Positions 62,989-64,000 of a stretch of 64,000 nt of DNA are shown in pieces. Under the pieces are notes generated by a model that saw only the letters and a program-made list of their open reading frames with translations, was not told the DNA's origin and did no database searches. The position numbers and the translations under genes were made by a program. Source of the DNA: Roseateles aquatilis (GTDB lineage: Bacteria; Pseudomonadota; Gammaproteobacteria; Burkholderiales; Burkholderiaceae_C); contig NZ_NIOF01000010.1 of assembly GCF_002205645.1 (NCBI RefSeq), positions 1-64,000 on the forward strand. The letters run 5' to 3'. Numbering within the stretch: position 1 is the first letter of the stretch; each line of letters starts with the position of its first letter.

Positions 62989-63639
62989 ATGCCCACCCGG
63001 TCCGACCACTCGCACGGCATGAAGCTGGTGATCCTGGGCCGCGACGGCACGATCAACCGCTACCGCGACGACCACGTGAAGTCGCCCGAGGAGCTCGAGC
63101 CGCTGCCCGGCGCGCTGGAGGCCGTCGCGCGCTTGAACCACGCCGGCTGGCACACGGTGATGGCCACGAACCAGCCCGGCATCGGCCGCGGCCTGCTCGA
63201 CATGGCCTCGCTGAACGCGGTGCACCTGCGGCTGAATCAGCTGCTGGCGGAGAAGGGCGGGCGTCTGGACGCCGCCTTCTTCTGCCCGCACACGCCCGAG
63301 GACAACTGCAACTGCCGCAAGCCGCTGCCCGGCCTGCTGGAGCAGATCGGCGAGCGCTTCGGCGTGGACCTGCCGGCGGTCCACATGGTCGGCGCCAGCG
63401 TGCGCGACGTGCAGACGGCGCGCAACGCCGGCTGCGTGCCGCACCTGCTGCGCGGCGACCGGCTGGCGGGCGTCGACGAGGACCAGTTGCAGGAACAGAT
63501 CGCGCTGATACCCGGCGCGCGGGTGCACGCGGACCTGGCCGCGTTCGCCGACACGCTCATCCATGAGGAACGCCGCGCGCGCGCCGAGTCGCGCGGCGAA
63601 TCCGTCCTACCCGCCACCGGCCCCGGAGATATGAGCTGA
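62989..63639 (+). CDS. gmhB: GmhB-like heptose bisphosphate phosphatase with altered catalytic residues
   Basis: This 216-residue HAD protein corresponds to D-glycero-D-manno-heptose 1,7-bisphosphate 7-phosphatase (LPS core pathway). Motif II ATNQPGIGRG, the zinc site C99-x-H101...C107-x-C109 and Lys111 are intact. Motif I, normally DRDG, reads GRDG, so the nucleophile Asp is Gly17. Motif IV, normally VGDxxxD, reads VGASVRD (Ala136). ATG 62989 or Met11 (63019) may be the start. It is followed by plsC with a one-base overlap. Either the activity is lost or this clade uses other residues. Confidence 0.85.
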   Translation: MPTRSDHSHGMKLVILGRDGTINRYRDDHVKSPEELEPLPGALEAVARLNHAGWHTVMATNQPGIGRGLLDMASLNAVHLRLNQLLAEKGGRLDAAFFCPHTPEDNCNCRKPLPGLLEQIGERFGVDLPAVHMVGASVRDVQTARNAGCVPHLLRGDRLAGVDEDQLQEQIALIPGARVHADLAAFADTLIHEERRARAESRGESVLPATGPGDMS

Positions 63640-64000
63640 TGCTCGTCGCGCTACGTTCCTTCCTGTTCGTCCTGTACCTGATCGTCACCGTCGTGCCCTG
63701 GGGCTCCGCGGTCGTGCTGGCGTCTCCGTTCCTGAGCAGCACCCGGCTGTATTGGATGTGCGCCGGCTGGCTCAGCATCGCCATCCGCGGCGCGCGCATG
63801 ATCTGCGGCGTGCGCTGGCGCGTGCGCGGCATGGAGCACCTGCCGACCGACGAGCAGCAGTCGGTGATCCTGCTCTCCAAGCACCAGTCGACCTGGGAGA
63901 CCTTCGCCTACCCGATGCTGATGCCGCGGCCGCTGGCCTACGTGTTCAAGCGCGAGCTGATCTACATCCCGTTCTTCGGCTGGTCGATGGCCCGGCTGGA
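63639..64000 (+). CDS. plsC: 1-Acyl-sn-glycerol-3-phosphate acyltransferase, 5' part
   Basis: The window ends within this gene after about 120 codons. The product has an N-terminal hydrophobic segment (residues 4-30) and the acyltransferase motif KHQSTWETF (His, four residues, Glu), then FKRELIYIPFFGW. It should convert lysophosphatidate to phosphatidate. ATG 63639 overlaps the gmhB stop (TGATG). The 3' part lies outside the window. Confidence 0.9.
   Translation, partial: MLVALRSFLFVLYLIVTVVPWGSAVVLASPFLSSTRLYWMCAGWLSIAIRGARMICGVRWRVRGMEHLPTDEQQSVILLSKHQSTWETFAYPMLMPRPLAYVFKRELIYIPFFGWSMARL

Overview
The window is GC-rich, densely coded chromosome of a betaproteobacterium. I place it in Burkholderiales, probably near Roseateles/Mitsuaria/Rubrivivax. 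Support comes from the gene order corC-lnt-glyQ-glyS-gmhB-plsC, a DksA with a cysteine-poor zinc-finger region, fused icmF, a PEP-CTERM protein and the 5S rRNA type. The genus is a guess.

Layout. 1-108: 3' end of a 5S rRNA gene and its terminator, the tail of an rRNA operon. 136-5825: lipid and tyrosine metabolism (metallo-hydrolase, fadD, a lipase-like hydrolase, hppD with a divergent Lrp-type regulator). 6033-13998: methyltransferase, HDOD protein, small unknown proteins, an EF-G paralogue, a periplasmic sugar dehydrogenase and two tandem GNAT acetyltransferases behind a sigma-54-type promoter. 14240-29691: accessory-flavoured stretch with two GGDEF proteins (one degenerate), lactonase, FtrA-type regulator and rhodanese, creA, a compact P450/monooxygenase pair with a divergent ArsR regulator, chaA, a serine hydrolase, a chemoreceptor and two unknown proteins. 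29781-34304: icmF behind a strong palindrome, and a PEP-CTERM protein.

34453-45474 is a complete nitrate assimilation operon: nasT, nrtA, nrtB, nrtC-type ATPase, nirB, nirD, nasA and cobA. The best regulatory signal of the window lies between nasT and nrtA. A sigma-54-type promoter is followed by two hairpins with hexanucleotide loops of the ANTAR-target type (A at loop position 1, G at position 4). The second hairpin competes with a strong intrinsic terminator, so NasT should act as an antiterminator. No NasS gene is visible.

45442-47609 is a small reverse-strand operon holding a ParE-like toxin between two ParD-like proteins, followed by an MFS transporter. 47718-64000 is core genome: a chemoreceptor with a sigma-28-type promoter and a CheR-binding tail, coaX, hslVU, a TPR/STAS protein, dksA, a COG0523 GTPase, corC, lnt, glyQS, gmhB (lacking its catalytic Asp) and the start of plsC.

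All family assignments are from reading translated sequence; no database search was run. Promoters and operators are pattern matches.
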